Shown here: positions 42,880 through 55,047 of the stretch, one piece after another
Numbering within the stretch: the first letter of the stretch is position 1
How the letters are laid out: every line of letters starts with the position of its first letter
DNA from: Atherix ibis
Lineage: Eukaryota; Arthropoda; Insecta; Diptera; Athericidae
Reading direction: 5' to 3'
Assembly: GCA_958298945.1 (NCBI GenBank)
Contig: OY282606.1
Location: forward strand, 56,371,920 to 56,435,919
DNA: 64,000 bases
The notes under the pieces: model-generated
What the model was told of the DNA's origin: nothing
The model's database searches: none
Seen by the model: the letters and a program-made list of their open reading frames with translations, nothing else
Translations under genes and position numbers: made by a program

Positions 42880-43325
42880 TCACATATTCATGTTTCAAAG
42901 TATTGGCCATCGCTAGCTACAACATTTTCGCATCTGTCTGGCAGCATAGGGATTCCATGTCGGAAAACCTGCTTGTATTTTGAGGTGATACACAAATCGA
43001 GCAAATTCGATTTGTTCAGTCAGGCGTCATCGATTGGAAGAGGTAAAAGTCGGAAGGGGTGATGTTTGCAGCGGGTGGAGCAGGATTTCCAGTTAGGTTT
43101 CAACCACCTTCGCAACAGATCGAGCGTTCTCGTACTGCAAAATAACTTTGTCGTGTCTTTGCTCGTATTGTAGCCATTTTTCCTTCAATGCTCGGCTCAA
43201 ACCCATAAGTTGTGTTCAGTAGCAAGTTCTTGCGATAGTTTTACCCGGTTTCAACAGCTCATAATATATCACGGCGAGCTGGTCCCACCAAATACATAGC
43301 ATAAGCTTCAAGCCATGGAGCAAAT
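42880..43325 (-). pseudogene. mariner transposase C-terminal fragment
   Basis: Minus strand: KLMLCIWWDQLAVIYYELLK, PGKTIARTCYGTQL, SRALKEKWLQYEQRHDKVIL, then QYENARS where the family has QHDNAR (second catalytic Asp lost). The section carrying the third Asp is too decayed to read. The C-terminus is VFRHGIPMLPDRCENVVASD followed by GQYFE. It is truncated at 43325, where the I-clade LINE begins. Which of the two inserted first cannot be told. Confidence 0.8.
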
Positions 43326-43331
43326 TCATAG

Positions 43332-45025
43332 TACGTGTAGGAACTTATCTTAGAGAGACTGGTCTGTGGTTAGTTGTATAGAATATTGAGAATTTTGTTG
43401 TATTTTGTGAAGCAGATTAGTATATTGTAGAAGTTTAAATAGGGGACTAGGCAATGGAGTTGTTGGATCTAGGAGCTCCATAAAGGGAGGAATTCATGCA
43501 GTATATGGATAATAGTGAAATAGGTGAGACAGGATTGGCATAAGGGATAATTGATGCTACCAATAAGGAAGTTAAGAGTAAGAGCAGTACGTACAATCCG
43601 GATTCTGAGGAGCTCGCAGAATTTCGGTATGGATGTTGAATGGACCGGTTTATTGGTGGTTATCCAATGAGTCAACAAAAATGTATCGCTATTGGTCAAG
43701 TCATCGTGTCTGAGGTTGGCTAATGGTGTTAGTTACCACTCTGTTAGTAAGCGAGGCAGATTGTGAATGACTGTGATTACTGGTCAACGGAGTGTTTCTC
43801 CAGCGAACTTGTCAGCACTTTCATACATGCCCCGGCACCAATTGCAACACGACACTCCTATTGCTAAGTAGGCTATGACGAATTGTGTTAAGTACTGGGT
43901 CACTCGATGGCTTAAAAATAATAACGCTCCGTTGGCTGGTAATATTGTTCGCAGTTTCAGTTGCTGTTTTGATGGCTCACAGCTCCTTGTAATATAATGG
44001 AAGATTCCACAACATAGTGTGCGGGTTCTGCAGCCAAAAAGTTCGATGACCGAAAAAGATGTAGTATCGGTATCAGCGGCGGTATCCGCGAACAACAGTC
44101 GATGATCTTTTAATCCGCCGAACTGTTCAAGGAAAAGTTGCCTATATGTGGACGGATCAGTACTAGCTTTCTTAGACCTGTCAAGAGAAGCAGTCACTTT
44201 CAACTTTGGTTCTAACCACGGTTTCCAATCTGGGTGTAGAAGGGAAGTTTGGAAAAGGAGGGGAGGATGGATGAATTGATTTCAAGGTGGGATATTAATA
44301 AGGATAACGATGGTGAATTCCTTTTTGAACTGGTGGATATGATAATGTGTTTGATTAAAGAGTGGAGGAAATAAGTTGGAAGGCATAGGTTCTTGTTAAT
44401 TAAGTTTAGGGGAGCTTTCTGAAGATAGAAATAGATAGTTTGTCGACCAGTTTCTATCAGTATGGATTCCACCGGAGATGTCCGGTGTGCTCCATTAGTT
44501 AGTCTAATGCAAAGGTTTACCGCTGCCTTGACTAGCTTTTTACCTGCTTTTGGAATACTGATATATATAGTGAGGAAATAGAGTAAGGTTCTGTCTAAAA
44601 GGGCGTTGGTTATCTAATTGCCTCACTTTGTTTTACCTTCCTCCACGGGCAATTGAGATACCCAGGATTTTCATGGAATTTTTTAGGTGGAGTGGGAAGG
44701 GGCTCAGTTGCGAATCAGATACACTACAATTTTTCGCCCCGCAAACATTTAGGCAAGGTGGGTTCGATGTACAGATTACCGCACCGTTTATGCTGCTCCA
44801 AGTGTTGATATTGCGGATGGCGTTATTAGTTTGATGTTGAAGATCAGCACCAGATACAAGTATAAAAATATTGTCGGCATATATACAATATAATGGTTGA
44901 AGGATAATAGAAGTTGGGGAAGGGAGTGAATATGTATATTGAATAGGATCGTAGATAAAGGGGATCCTTGTAGGATGCCGTTTTCCAATTCTCGTTTTGA
45001 CGAAATTAGTGAAGAGTTTATTATG
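43332..45025 (-). mobile_element. I-clade LINE (with RNase H), copy 1, truncated
   Basis: Minus-strand non-LTR element with a C-terminal RNase H domain, the hallmark of the I/Loa/Outcast group. Reading order: RT motif B and C (45025-44800), connection (44780-44210), RNase H (44203-43784), 3' untranslated region (43780-43332). The last part matches 61800-61980 of copy 2 in reverse, down to cacacgtactatgaa, where copy 1 stops against a mariner fragment. Confidence 0.87.
43784..45025 (-). pseudogene. I-clade LINE RT and RNase H remnant
   Basis: RT: SLISSKREIENGILQGSPLS, TILFNIHIHSLPQ (motif B), then in a second frame YADNIFILVSGADLQHQTNN (motif C, YADD changed to YADN), NSMKILGISIARGGR. The connection follows with MESILIETGRQTIYFYLQKA and a long open frame. 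RNase H: KASTDPSTYRQLFLEQFGGL, DHRLLFADTAADTDTTSFSV (catalytic Asp of the family's FTDAS position), and ESADKFAGETLR near the end (family E.AD..A). The frame is shifted in several places. Confidence 0.82.
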
Positions 45026-45029
45026 AGTC

Positions 45030-46300
45030 TTTAATTCCTTATATATGATCTCTTTTGTAATAACTTGTAAATTTTGTCATTTTATATTGTTAATTTTTGT
45101 AGCACGAGAATGAATATTCTATTTTATGTGAAAGTTATTCACTTTCCCCACTGCTGTGTGTTGTATTTTATAATACCGTTTACTTTTTTCTATATATGGA
45201 TTTGACTTAATCTAGGTATGGGCCTGTACTGATATCTTCGCATTGTATACATTACCTACTTTTGTATCGAATATCCAATAGCTACAAATTTATATATTTG
45301 AGTGGAATTTCGCCGGCCTCGACTAGTACAATATAAGTAGGTGTATCCCCAAGGAGCCCTTATGAGGCTTTCAGTACCAAAAAACAGTTCAATTTTTTTT
45401 TAAATACAGAAAAAAAATTAAATTTTGCCAAAAATAAAAAAAAGTTTCTTACCATTAATGGTTCAAATTCTTTTTGACCTCAAGCTATCTCGACTATTTT
45501 TGATGAAGCTCATCCCGTCGGCTCAATTTTTGACAAATTTTTCAAGTAAATCTAGCTCTACCTTATCTGTAACACTTTCGGTTCATCAATCTTCCAAGGA
45601 TTATCAACATAAATCAATGAATTTCGTATAAGAAGTGATTGGTGTTAAATGGCATAATCTTGGAGACCAGTTGATGGATCCATTTTGTAAAACCTCGTTG
45701 TGGTCAAATTCTCATCTTTTATATTTTTACAGAAATAGTCGTTAAATATTAATATTTTAGATCTTTTATAGTATTGTAAATTAATAAAAGTAAATGGAAT
45801 AAATAAGAACAAAGTATTTGCAGTATTAGAAAGATGAAAATATAATTTTTATAGAGATTTTGTGAATTAAGTAAGTTTAATGGAATATATTTAAAAAAAG
45901 GGTAGGAAACGAAGTTGACAAATTAACGGGCTTCACAAGAGCTCGAATTCTACTAAGAACTTTGTATGATTTGATGGTCACAATATCCTATTATTAAGCG
46001 GATGCTACAGGATATAAAAGAGATATCTGCAGAGAATAGCGGTATACCCAATCCTACTTTTTAGCATTTTTCTAGGCCAAATTTAGAAATGGTAGTTAAA
46101 CAGAGAATGGGTTGTTAATGGACTGCCAATATAAAGCAAGAAAAGTATCCTTACTAGTATTAGTTTTAATTGTTAATCATATATTGTTGGGATTTGCCGG
46201 GATATCTCCAATGAATTGTAGATCAGTATTTCGCTCCTTCAGATCAGCTTGTTTTGACAAGCAAAACTCAACAAACTTTTGTTGTGGATTGACAATTTTC
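45030..46300. other. non-coding stretch; lower end may include Copia LTR
   Basis: No gene recognised. A 40-codon minus-strand stretch near 46180-46300 (VNPQQKFVEFCLSKQADLKE and onward) has protein-like composition but no known family. Confidence 0.4.
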
Positions 46301-46309
46301 TTTCAATAT

Positions 46310-46527
46310 TAATTGGATACAAATTCGGAGCACATCTCACGTCGACTTTCCTTTCTAAGTAATATTTTTATTTTTGAGGTTAATAAGAACTAGAAAATAG
46401 TTCCTAATAAACCGCCAACTCTGTTTTGATTTTAATCATAGTGTTTACATTTTTACCAACTTAGTTTTATTTTCTTTGACAGGTCCTTTCATAATATTAT
46501 AGACAAATATTTGATTTAACTTTAACA
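46310..46527 (-). repeat. start of Copia 3' LTR (end not determined)
   Basis: On the minus strand the pol stop is overlapped by TGTTAAAGTTAAATC (from 46527), preceded by a purine tract gagaaggag that fits a polypurine tract. LTRs of this group begin TGTTA. The second LTR is not in the window, because the element is 5' truncated, so the LTR's far end cannot be placed by comparison; 46310 is only an estimate. Confidence 0.45.
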
Positions 46528-49500
46528 CTCCTTCTCAATCAAATAATTACAGAATTTCATAAACAAATTTTTATTGAAAGGTTTCGTGAGAATGTCGGCG
46601 ATTTGTTTTGCACTTTCAACATGTTCAACTGCCACGGTGACGTCAACATGTTGTTGAATAAACTTACGTGCAATCTCGATGTGTTTCTTTCCTGTGTTTA
46701 CGTTACCCTCGTGGGTGTTCATCAACATGTGAACAGCTGACTTATTGTCTACAAACATAGGAAAGGGTTGAGCATCTTGCAGGATTTTCAGTTCAGTCGC
46801 CAATCTTCTCATCCAGCATACATTGTCGATCACTTCACACGCCGCTCGATACTCTGCTTTTGCTGTCGAAGTTGCCACAAGTTTCTGACGTTAAGAGTAC
46901 CAAACTAGTGGGCCTCCCCTGAGGATGAGTCCACCACTCGTTGATTTCATCGTTTCTTTTTCTCCTCCAAAGTCTGCATCCGTGAACACTTTGAAGTTTT
47001 TGTCTCCTCCAAATCGAATTCCTGCATTTGGAGTTCCTTGCAAGTATTGAAATACTCGTTTTGTCATTTTCCAGTGGCTTTTCATTGGGTTGCAGCATTG
47101 TCGACTCAAATAGTTCACAGTGAAACTAATGTCAGGCCTTGACAAAGTTGCGAGATAAACAAGGCTGCCAATGGCTTCTCTATATTGCGTTTCAATTGGC
47201 ACTTTCTCATCGTTCAGAAGTTCCTCCTTCTTTGTTACCATTCCTGGTTCCATCGGTATTGGGGCTGGATTGCAATTTTCAAGATTCATTCTACGCAGGA
47301 TTTTCTCCACGTATCTTGGTTGACTCACAGAGATGCCATCCGATTCAATTTTTATCTCCATGCCAAGATAACAGAACTCCTTCGCGATGGTCTTGCAGTA
47401 GGTGATTTCAAACTTTTTCTTGATTTGTTCTAACAATTTGAATATATCTTTCTCTTCTTTTCCTGCCACCAGGCCGTCCTCGACAAACAATGCAACAATG
47501 ATGGTTCTGTCTTTGTTGTAAAAGACACTTGGATCGTCGTCAGTGCTAAACAATCCAATTTCTTCAAATGATCCGATGATTTCACGATTCCACTGCTTGG
47601 GCGCTTGTTTCAACCCATAAATTGCCTTGATTAGCTGACAAACTTGTACGGAACCGTCGTCAAATCCTTGAGGTTGATTCATTTAGAGGGCTTTCTCCAG
47701 TTTGCCATACAAAAATGCGGTCTTCACGTCGAATGATATCACTTTCCACTTCTCAGATGCTGCATGACTCAGGATGAGTCGGATGGAGGCATAGCGAGCA
47801 ACGGGACTGAACGTCTTTTCGTAGTCGATGCCTTCTCTCTGTTCAAAGCCTCGAGCTACTAGCCTTGCCTTCATCTTTCCATCTACCTTCTCGCGAAGAA
47901 CCCATCTGCAGGTCAGAGGCTTGACTCCTTCAGGACATTCCACCAGCTTCCATGTTTGCCTCTCGACCAGTAAGTTATATTCATCTTGGATTGCTCGTTT
48001 CCAATTTTCGTCTTTCAGTGCCATCTGAACAGATATGTCCTCGATATCACCTATGAGAGCCAACTCTTCATCACTTCCTTCTCTCACATAGCCAGCGAGA
48101 TGATAGCCATACATCGGAGGTGCTTTCAGCTTGCTCCGGTCTCGTAGTTGTCTTTTCTCCGGTAAGTTGTCCGGTGTCTCGACTCGTTCTTCCTTTCTTC
48201 TTACATCTTCTTTATTTCGTTCTTCGTCTGTGTATTGTCCTTATTCAGCATCTTCATATTCTTTTGACTCTTCATTTTTCACTTCAATTTGCTCCTCGGT
48301 TGTCACAATCTCAACTTCGGTCAAATTTGCTTCCTTTTCTTCATCAAACTTCACATTTCCTAAGCTCTCAATTTCTCTGGTGCGTGGAAGATACACTCTG
48401 TAACTTGGGGACTCCACGTCCCTACAAAGTATCCCTTTTCCGACTTCGGATCCAATTTGCCTCTCTTGCGGGCTTGAGTTAATACATAGCATTTACATCC
48501 AAAGGTCTTCAGTTTGTTCAAGTCGATTTGGCTTCCGTACCACAATTCTGCAGGCGTTTTTCCTTTCACTGTGCTTGTTCCGGTTTGATTTATGGTGAAT
48601 CCTGCATAGTAGATCGCCTCGGCCCAAAGTTTTGAGTCCAGGCTTGTTGCCAGTAGAGCTGATATTGCAGCTTCCTTGATGGTCCTCATTTCTCGTTCAA
48701 TGCGTCCATTTTGCTGTGGTGTGTAAACATTTGAGTGTGTATGAAATATGCCTCGGTCATCAAGAAATTTTCGTGTCCTTGCATTTTTGATTTCCTTTCC
48801 TTGGTCGGATTTCAGAACTTTCAGTTTTCTTCCTAGTCGATTCTCTGCCAATTTTACGAACGTTTCCAGTTTCTCAGGTTTCCATAAAGAAAACGGTCTT
48901 TCGTTTTCATAAAGAAAACGGTCTTTCGTTTTCATAAAGAAAACGGTTCGAAAGTGAGAGAAATCATCTTTAAAAAGAGGAAAGTATTTGGCGCCACCTA
49001 GCGAGCATTCGTCCATCTCACCCATGTCAACGTGAACTAACTCCAGTGGTTGACTTGCTGTTTTCCCGTCGTTGGGGTGAGAGCCACGATGCTGTTTGCC
49101 TTTCGTACAGCTCTCACACAGGTAGTTGTTCCAATCGTCCACGTACTTTATTCCCTTCTTGTCCAATGCTTCTCATACATAGTTCACGTTCTGGTGTGCT
49201 AATCTTTCATGCCAAGTTCGTATTGACACTGCGGCCAGACTCAGCTGCTGCTTTCCCTTCCTCATCATCATCTTGTACAAATTTCCTTCTCGCTTCGCCA
49301 GTCCAACAGTAGACCCATCATGAGCCGTTACAAATTCTGACTTTTCTTTGTCGGATCTCATTTTAATCCTCGATCAAGCATGTGACTCACTGAAAATAAA
49401 TTGAACTTCAATTCAGGTACATGCAGGACATCCTTCAGTACAATGGGATTCCATTCTTTTCCATCAAATGCTTCCAGTTCTACAGTTCCGACTGCGACGC

Positions 49501-49588
49501 CATCTATTGTCGTTGAATCTCCCAAGAGAACGGACACAGGATTTTCCAGCTTGTTGTACTCCTTGAACCAACTTCGATGCGAGGTCAT
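46522..49588 (-). pseudogene. Copia (Ty1/copia) pol: protease end, integrase, RT, RNase H
   Basis: Minus strand, one long polyprotein lightly broken. Begins just after the missing protease DSG with HRSWFKEYNKLENPVSVLLG. GAG-pre-integrase TWHERLAHQNVNYV and CESC form the zinc-binding motif. Integrase core: LVHVDMGEMDE, VLKSDQGKEI and PQQNGRIERE, a complete D-D-E triad. [36 protein letters not shown] (catalytic Asp) and VALFVEDGLVAGKEEKD, where the usual YVDD is FVED. RNase H: KVFTDADFGG, STAKAEYRAACEV, PMFVDNKSAVHML. Ends YLIEKEC. Lesions: one-base shift near 49360, stops near 49172, 48243, 47685 and 46891 (several look like single-base changes), and a shift near 48425. Gag is absent. The polyprotein would cleave itself, copy element RNA and integrate the cDNA. 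Confidence 0.95.
48883..48947. repeat. 25-bp tandem repeat inside Copia integrase
   Basis: cataaagaaaacggtctttc, ttttt-less continuation gtttt, repeated with a period of exactly 25 bp (starts 48883, 48908, 48933), 2.6 copies. Because 25 is not a multiple of three, the minus-strand pol frame reads the same DNA in three frames in turn, giving TVFFMKTKD, RFLYENER and PFSLWKPE, and stays open. Confidence 0.9.
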
Positions 49589-49663
49589 ATATTTATTTTA
49601 TCGTCAACATTGGTTTATTTTTTCAATAAAATAATAATTTTTTTAAAAAGACATTCAATCATA

Positions 49664-49867
49664 CACGGTGTGTCTCAAAAATAACCGAACTTTATATTTA
49701 AATCATACAACATGCAGCGCCATTATAGCACACTTTTTCTTTTATTGAAATGGCTGTAACTTTCACATCTGTCATCCGATTTACATGAATTTACGTGCGT
49801 TTGAAAGAGGATGAATGTATCTTTTTAATACTATAAAAAAGGTCGGTTATTTTTGGAGCTCACTGTG
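49664..49867. mobile_element. mariner-type MITE, 204 bp
   Basis: Terminal inverted repeats of about 27 bp, cacggtgtgtctcaaaaata on the left and the complement of cacagtgagctccaaaaata on the right, flanked by TA on both sides (49662-49663 and 49868-49869). No coding capacity. It belongs to a non-autonomous Tc1/mariner family whose transposase is not evident in the window. It lies about 75 bp beyond the truncated 5' end of the Copia pol. Confidence 0.9.
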
Positions 49868-49869
49868 TA

Positions 49870-52800
49870 TATTTAAGAAATGTAACAACGAAGTCTCTCT
49901 CATCAGCTTCGGCGATCGGCTTCATCCTTTTTTTATATTATTTCAAAATATCTTCTATTTATTTTTTTTATCCTTCCCAATTTAATTTTTTAGAGAATAT
50001 TTTTTTAATTTTTTAGAGTAATTTTTTTCCCTCTTTGAATCTTAATTACTTTTCATTTTCAATGTCCTTTCTTCATTCTCCTCCTTACCTTCAATGGAGG
50101 TTAACACATTTGGGGGTCGCCTTTTTGCCGTAAATGTGTCAGCATGATGATTTTCTTATTGTAGTGAGTATCCCAGCACCACTTTGCCTTAAACATCGAA
50201 TTCTCTCACAATTAGCGCATAAAGCTAGCGACAAGCATGCCTAGCAAGACTAGGTACTCTCTGTTGAACATAACGTTCATTTCTTTTTTAAAATCCATCT
50301 TTTAATACCTTCCTCCTCCCATTCAATATCCAGAATTATAAAATGCAATAATTATAAACAAAAAAACCATAACAACATAAGAGCAATGCTAAACTTGTAC
50401 GCATCTTTGTGTATAATATTTCAAAAGTTAACTATCAAAATTATTATAATATAAAATCGAAAATATTTTCAATTTTGGTCTATAACAAATAAGGGAATGG
50501 GAAAAGTCGCTAAAAGGGAAACTTTCTCTAAACACTTGTTGATATTTTCATGAGATCAGGAAAGTTTTTGAATGTTTTCACAAATATTTTATTTGAATAA
50601 GCTGCAAGTGTGAGTGACTAACTTTTGATATATTTTTGTATATTTGTATATCTGTGTATGTAGGAATGTACTTAGTTAAACATGTTGTACAACGAGAAAC
50701 TTTTCAAATCCTTTAAAATAACTTTAAAACGGCTTATAGCTCTTATGGTTATTACCTATAACGACATTTGAAACAATTTAAGATGTCATTAGCTTTTGTT
50801 GGTCGTCTGATCTTATTTTTTATATTTTATAGGCAACAAATCTACCAAATACCCAATCAGAATTCAAACATACTAAAGTACTGTACTTATTGCAACCGAA
50901 ATCAACTTAAGAAAATGATTTGCCATATCAAAATCTACAAAACATGAAGACAGGAGAGGGCTGACGTTGCCAGGAATTGAATACAGTCTTTCTAATTTGT
51001 TTGTTAGAAGAAAATCTTTATCGTATTCTCTTTGGCATCATTCCACTGACTTTCGAACTTCAGATGCTTCTGGCTTTTTATTTCCCTTGACAAGCACTAG
51101 AACCCGTCACAAATTAATTAAATTAATTCTCTTAATCACTTGGGCCCTTTTTCTGCGGGCGCTTTACAGACATCAACTAAACACTTAATTTTCATTCGGG
51201 AATGATTGCCAGCATTTTTACTGCTGGATAACTCTGCCGTTTTTGGTTTCCCGTTTGTCACATCTTTTCCTGCTATCATCATTTTCACTCATAGAGACGC
51301 TTCCGTTATGTCCGTTACTTAGTCCTTGTGTCGTTATGACTTCTATCATCGCAACGTTTATTATATCATCTCAACAACATCGTCATCATCATCTTCGCCA
51401 CCACCAAAATGTCTCTAAACAAATTGATTAAAAGTTTTGCGAGATTTAATTATTAGGTAAGTGGGGGCTTTCAAGTGTTGGCGATATAATTTATTCTATG
51501 GGAATGTTTACAATCATCTAGCTCTAAGTCATTTCAAAATGAAGATCTTCATTTGGGCAATTATTTGTTCTTCCGACTCTTTTTATTTCCACTTTTTAAT
51601 TTGCATAATTTTATATAGTGTTGCAGAATGTATGATTTTCTTTTTCGGCGAGTATATTTATACGCATTCATATATGTTTTATATTCTTATAGTTTCTACA
51701 TATTAAATTATAAAAATATTAAATCTTTTTTAATATTTTTATTATTGGTTTATTTACGTAAAACTTTACGCTTCTAGTTTTTAACTATAATTTTATATGT
51801 AATTAACAATTGTAATATTTAATATGAATTTGAATATTGAAAATAGGCTTTTTTTTCTAAATAACAATTATAAAAATATTGACAAATCACTTTAAATAAG
51901 AGACTGAGTATAGTTTATATAATTGAGTTAAGTTATAAAAAAGCGCATTTATCAAATCTTAATTAACTACAGCGATTTTTTCAATCCCAATGAGTGTTCC
52001 TAATAATAATTTTTAAATATACTGAAATTGAAACTATAATACTCTGTCTTTCTAATAAAAGAGCCCCTAGTTAAGATCTTATAACAACATTAGTTTTGAA
52101 GTAAATTTTCAAAAAGACTCCCTAGCGTTTATTATTTATATTTTTATCGATATTACATAAAATAATGCCCGATATTTTTAATTACTTAAAATGATTCTTA
52201 AACAACCCGTGAATTTTCCATCTTTTTATATAAATATCAGCTTGATAGAAATCTTCAGTACAATTTTTGAAAAACCATCTTTATCCTTTTCCAGATAATG
52301 AAAATCTTTTATCCTACTGTACCAGCTTTTGGGAGAAAAAATTATTACCCAAAAGGCTTAGCATTGTTTTTACATGTACATATAATCTTACATTTAATTT
52401 ATATCTGTCGCAATGTCATATCTAACCAGAATTTAATTAAAACTAGTCAGATATGCACGTATATCCTATTTCAGCTGGTGTCCTACAACGTTGTATTTTT
52501 GATTTTAATTGATATAATATTTATACCCATGGCATATCATCATAGGACCTGAAGACGAACATTACATGCAGTATCAATAAGATGAAGAAGCCATTATGTA
52601 CATAAGAAAACGACGGAACATTTGATTTTCCGAATTCACTATATAAAGTAAAGTGGAAGTCGCCATTTGAATTATGCAGTACTCCATTGAAAATGCTTTT
52701 CTATAAAAAATTTAAATTTCTATGAAACTGAATATTTTGAAAAGCATGAATTGAAAACAAAAATATAATTATTCGATCGAGCAGGCTTTTTAAAGGATGT

Positions 52801-53149
52801 TAATATTGAATTTTTGGAGTCTGAAAAGGAAGAAAATTTTAAAGAGAGTATAATGACACCACATTAAAAATGACAATCTACTACTTAATAAAAACCTTGC
52901 GCCCCAAATTGATATTGCTGAAATAAATACCTTAATAACTGACAATAATCTTCGAAAATGGTTTATTTGATTCATTTGACTTTTGACTCATATCTATTTG
53001 AAGATAGACTTGTACCTGAAGATGGAATTGATAAAGTGGTTTGTACAAAATTACTCTAGTCAAAAGTACCAACCTTTTAAAACCTGATAAATTATGCGCC
53101 CATTATTTCACACCTGAGATGGAGAAACAGTTAAAACTAGACTAAAAAG
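49870..53149. other. long AT-rich non-coding stretch
   Basis: No firm gene. At 49880-50107 a segment bounded by tgttaac and gttaca in the minus direction could be a decayed LTR or Copia leader, but it does not match the 3' LTR start. A cat-rich simple-sequence patch lies at 51360-51410. Open frames at 50967-51188 and 51461-51706 show no family signature. Confidence 0.45.
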
Positions 53150-53668
53150 TAGGCTGGCAAAGTCATGGTGTCTATTTTTTGGGATACAAAAACGAAAAAC
53201 AATCAATGGCGACTATTATGCGAACTTACTGCAGCGTTTGATTGATGAAATCGAGATAAAACGGTTGCAGTTTTGGCGAATACGAAAGTGTTGTTCCATC
53301 AAGACAATGCTCAGTTCCCGCATCCGTTATCGTGATGGCCAAAATCAATGAGTTAAAGCTTGATTTGCTTCTTCATGTACCCTATTCATCCGATTTAGCT
53401 GCCTCGGATTATGTTCTCTTTTCTAACTTGAAAAAATTGCTCAATGGTAAAAGATTTGCCAATAATAAAGAGGTGGAGTCTGCGGTTAATGGTTATTTGG
53501 AGGAGCTCCACGGTTCTTACTATGTACGGGGTATCGAATCTATTGAACATCTCTGGAAAAACTCTATCGTACTAAAAAGCAACTATGTTTAGAAATAAAA
53601 AGATTTTTTTGCAAATATCTTGTGTTTTCTTTGTTAGGTCGGTTATTTCTGCAACTACCCTCGTACTT
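53150..53668 (+). pseudogene. mariner transposase, 3' half with right terminus
   Basis: Plus strand: AGKVMVSIFWD, TINGDYYANLLQRLIDEIEI in a second frame, KVLFHQDNAQF (second Asp), then an open frame from 53332 with INELKLDLLLHVPYSSDLAA, SDYVLFSNLKKLLNGKRFAN (third Asp) and a normal C-terminus ending KSNYV at 53592. The right terminal repeat ends ctaccctcg at 53668 before a TA. The 5' half is absent. The terminus and protein are closest in form to the element at 4.7 kb. Confidence 0.85.
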
Positions 53669-53984
53669 CTTCAGGTTTTTGGTTCATTATGAACTCTATT
53701 CAAAAAAATCAAATTAAATTAAATAAATTCAAAAATTTTAAATTAAATTCAAATAATGCAGATTTTTGTTATTACACATGTTTGCATATCATAAGTACTA
53801 TAAATATAAGAGTGTGGCGCTCCCATCATTTCGATTTTTTTTGTTAAGTTGGTGCATCTGTTGTTGATATTCCCTCTAAATCTAAGCGTCATAGATTGAC
53901 ATTTGCAAAAGTTACGTAGCCAAGAGTACATCTATCTCTGTGTGTGTTAGCAATTTTTTACAATTTTAGAAATTGATTTAAATT

Positions 53985-55016
53985 TGCAACAACGAACTTG
54001 TATTAACTTTTGCGTAAAAAACGGATTTAATGGTGCGCGAACGATGGAAATGATAGAAAAGTGTTTCGGCAACGATTCTCTAAAGAAAACGGTCGCTTAC
54101 CAGTGGCACGAGCGGTTCAAAAGTGGTCGTTAGTCAATCGAAGATGATGAACGCGGTGGCAGACCATCGACATCGAAAACCGACGAAAACATTGATAAAG
54201 TAAAAGAAATGTTGGTCAATAACCGCAAATTAACCATCAGAGAGATAGCGGAGAACTTGAAAATTGCCTATGGATTTGTCCAAGACATTTTGGTTAATGA
54301 TTTGGGTTTCTGTCGTGTAGCAGCAAAGTTGGTGCCAAAAGACCTCAATTTCCTGTAAAAAAGAGACCGTGTTGACGTCTCAAAAGACATGATTTGCGAG
54401 GCTGAATCCGATCCCACATTCATCAAAAGGATCATTACTGGAGACGAGACGTGGGTTTTTGAGTACGACACGCAATCCAGACATCAGGAAAGTGAATGGC
54501 GTTCACCAAATGAGCCGAGACCAAAAAAACCACGTCGTTTTCAGTCAAAATAGAAGGCAATGCTCACGGTTTTCATGGATTACAATGGTGTAGTGCATCA
54601 TGAATTTTTGCCAGAAGGCCGGATAGTAAACAAAGAGTATTATTTGGGCGTTATGAGACGTTTGCGTGAAGCAATCCGCCGAAAGAATTGTTGGATGGGT
54701 GCGTCGCACGAAAAATACAACAAATACCATCCAACAACCACCGAATTCACCTGAGTTGGCTCCCTGTGACTTCTTTCTATTCAATCGAGTTAAAAAACAA
54801 TTACGGGGAACGCGTTTCAACAGCCGAGAGGAAGTAATGGAAAAATCGCAGGAAGCACCGATGGACATACCGAAAACCGAATATAAAAAATGTTTCGAGG
54901 ATTCGATCAAGTGCTGGCATAAGTGTGTTAAAGTCGATGGGGATAAATTTAAAGCGGACAATAAAGATTTAGTTGAATTATCTAGTATTTTTAATTTTCT
55001 GAATAAATTCCGGTAA
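53985..55016 (+). pseudogene. mariner transposase of the SETMAR-like lineage, second Asp deleted
   Basis: Plus strand: INFCVKNGFNGARTMEMIEK, VAYQWHERFKSGR, EDDERGGRPSTSKTDENIDK (helix-turn-helix region), IAENLKIAYGFVQDILVNDL, KRIITGDETWVFEYDTQSR (first Asp), RSPNEPRPKKPRRFQSK, MLTVFMDYNGVVHHEFLPEG and MRRLREAIRRKN. About 30 residues carrying the HHDNAP block are deleted. The frame then continues with TIQQPPNSPELAPCDFFLFN (third Asp) and IPKTEYKKCFEDSIKCWHKC. Two stops lie near 54133 and 54357, one near 54552, plus a shift at the deletion. The right end ccggtaactttttgatcaag matches the start of a terminal repeat but is incomplete. No left repeat was seen. Confidence 0.88.
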
Positions 55017-55047
55017 CTTTTTGATCAAGGTGGTAAGATCTTCAAAT

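Noticed and set aside
49880..50107. Copia 5' LTR or gag remnant
   Set aside because: It has tg...ca-like edges and a faint gag-like block but does not match the 3' LTR start, so identity cannot be supported.
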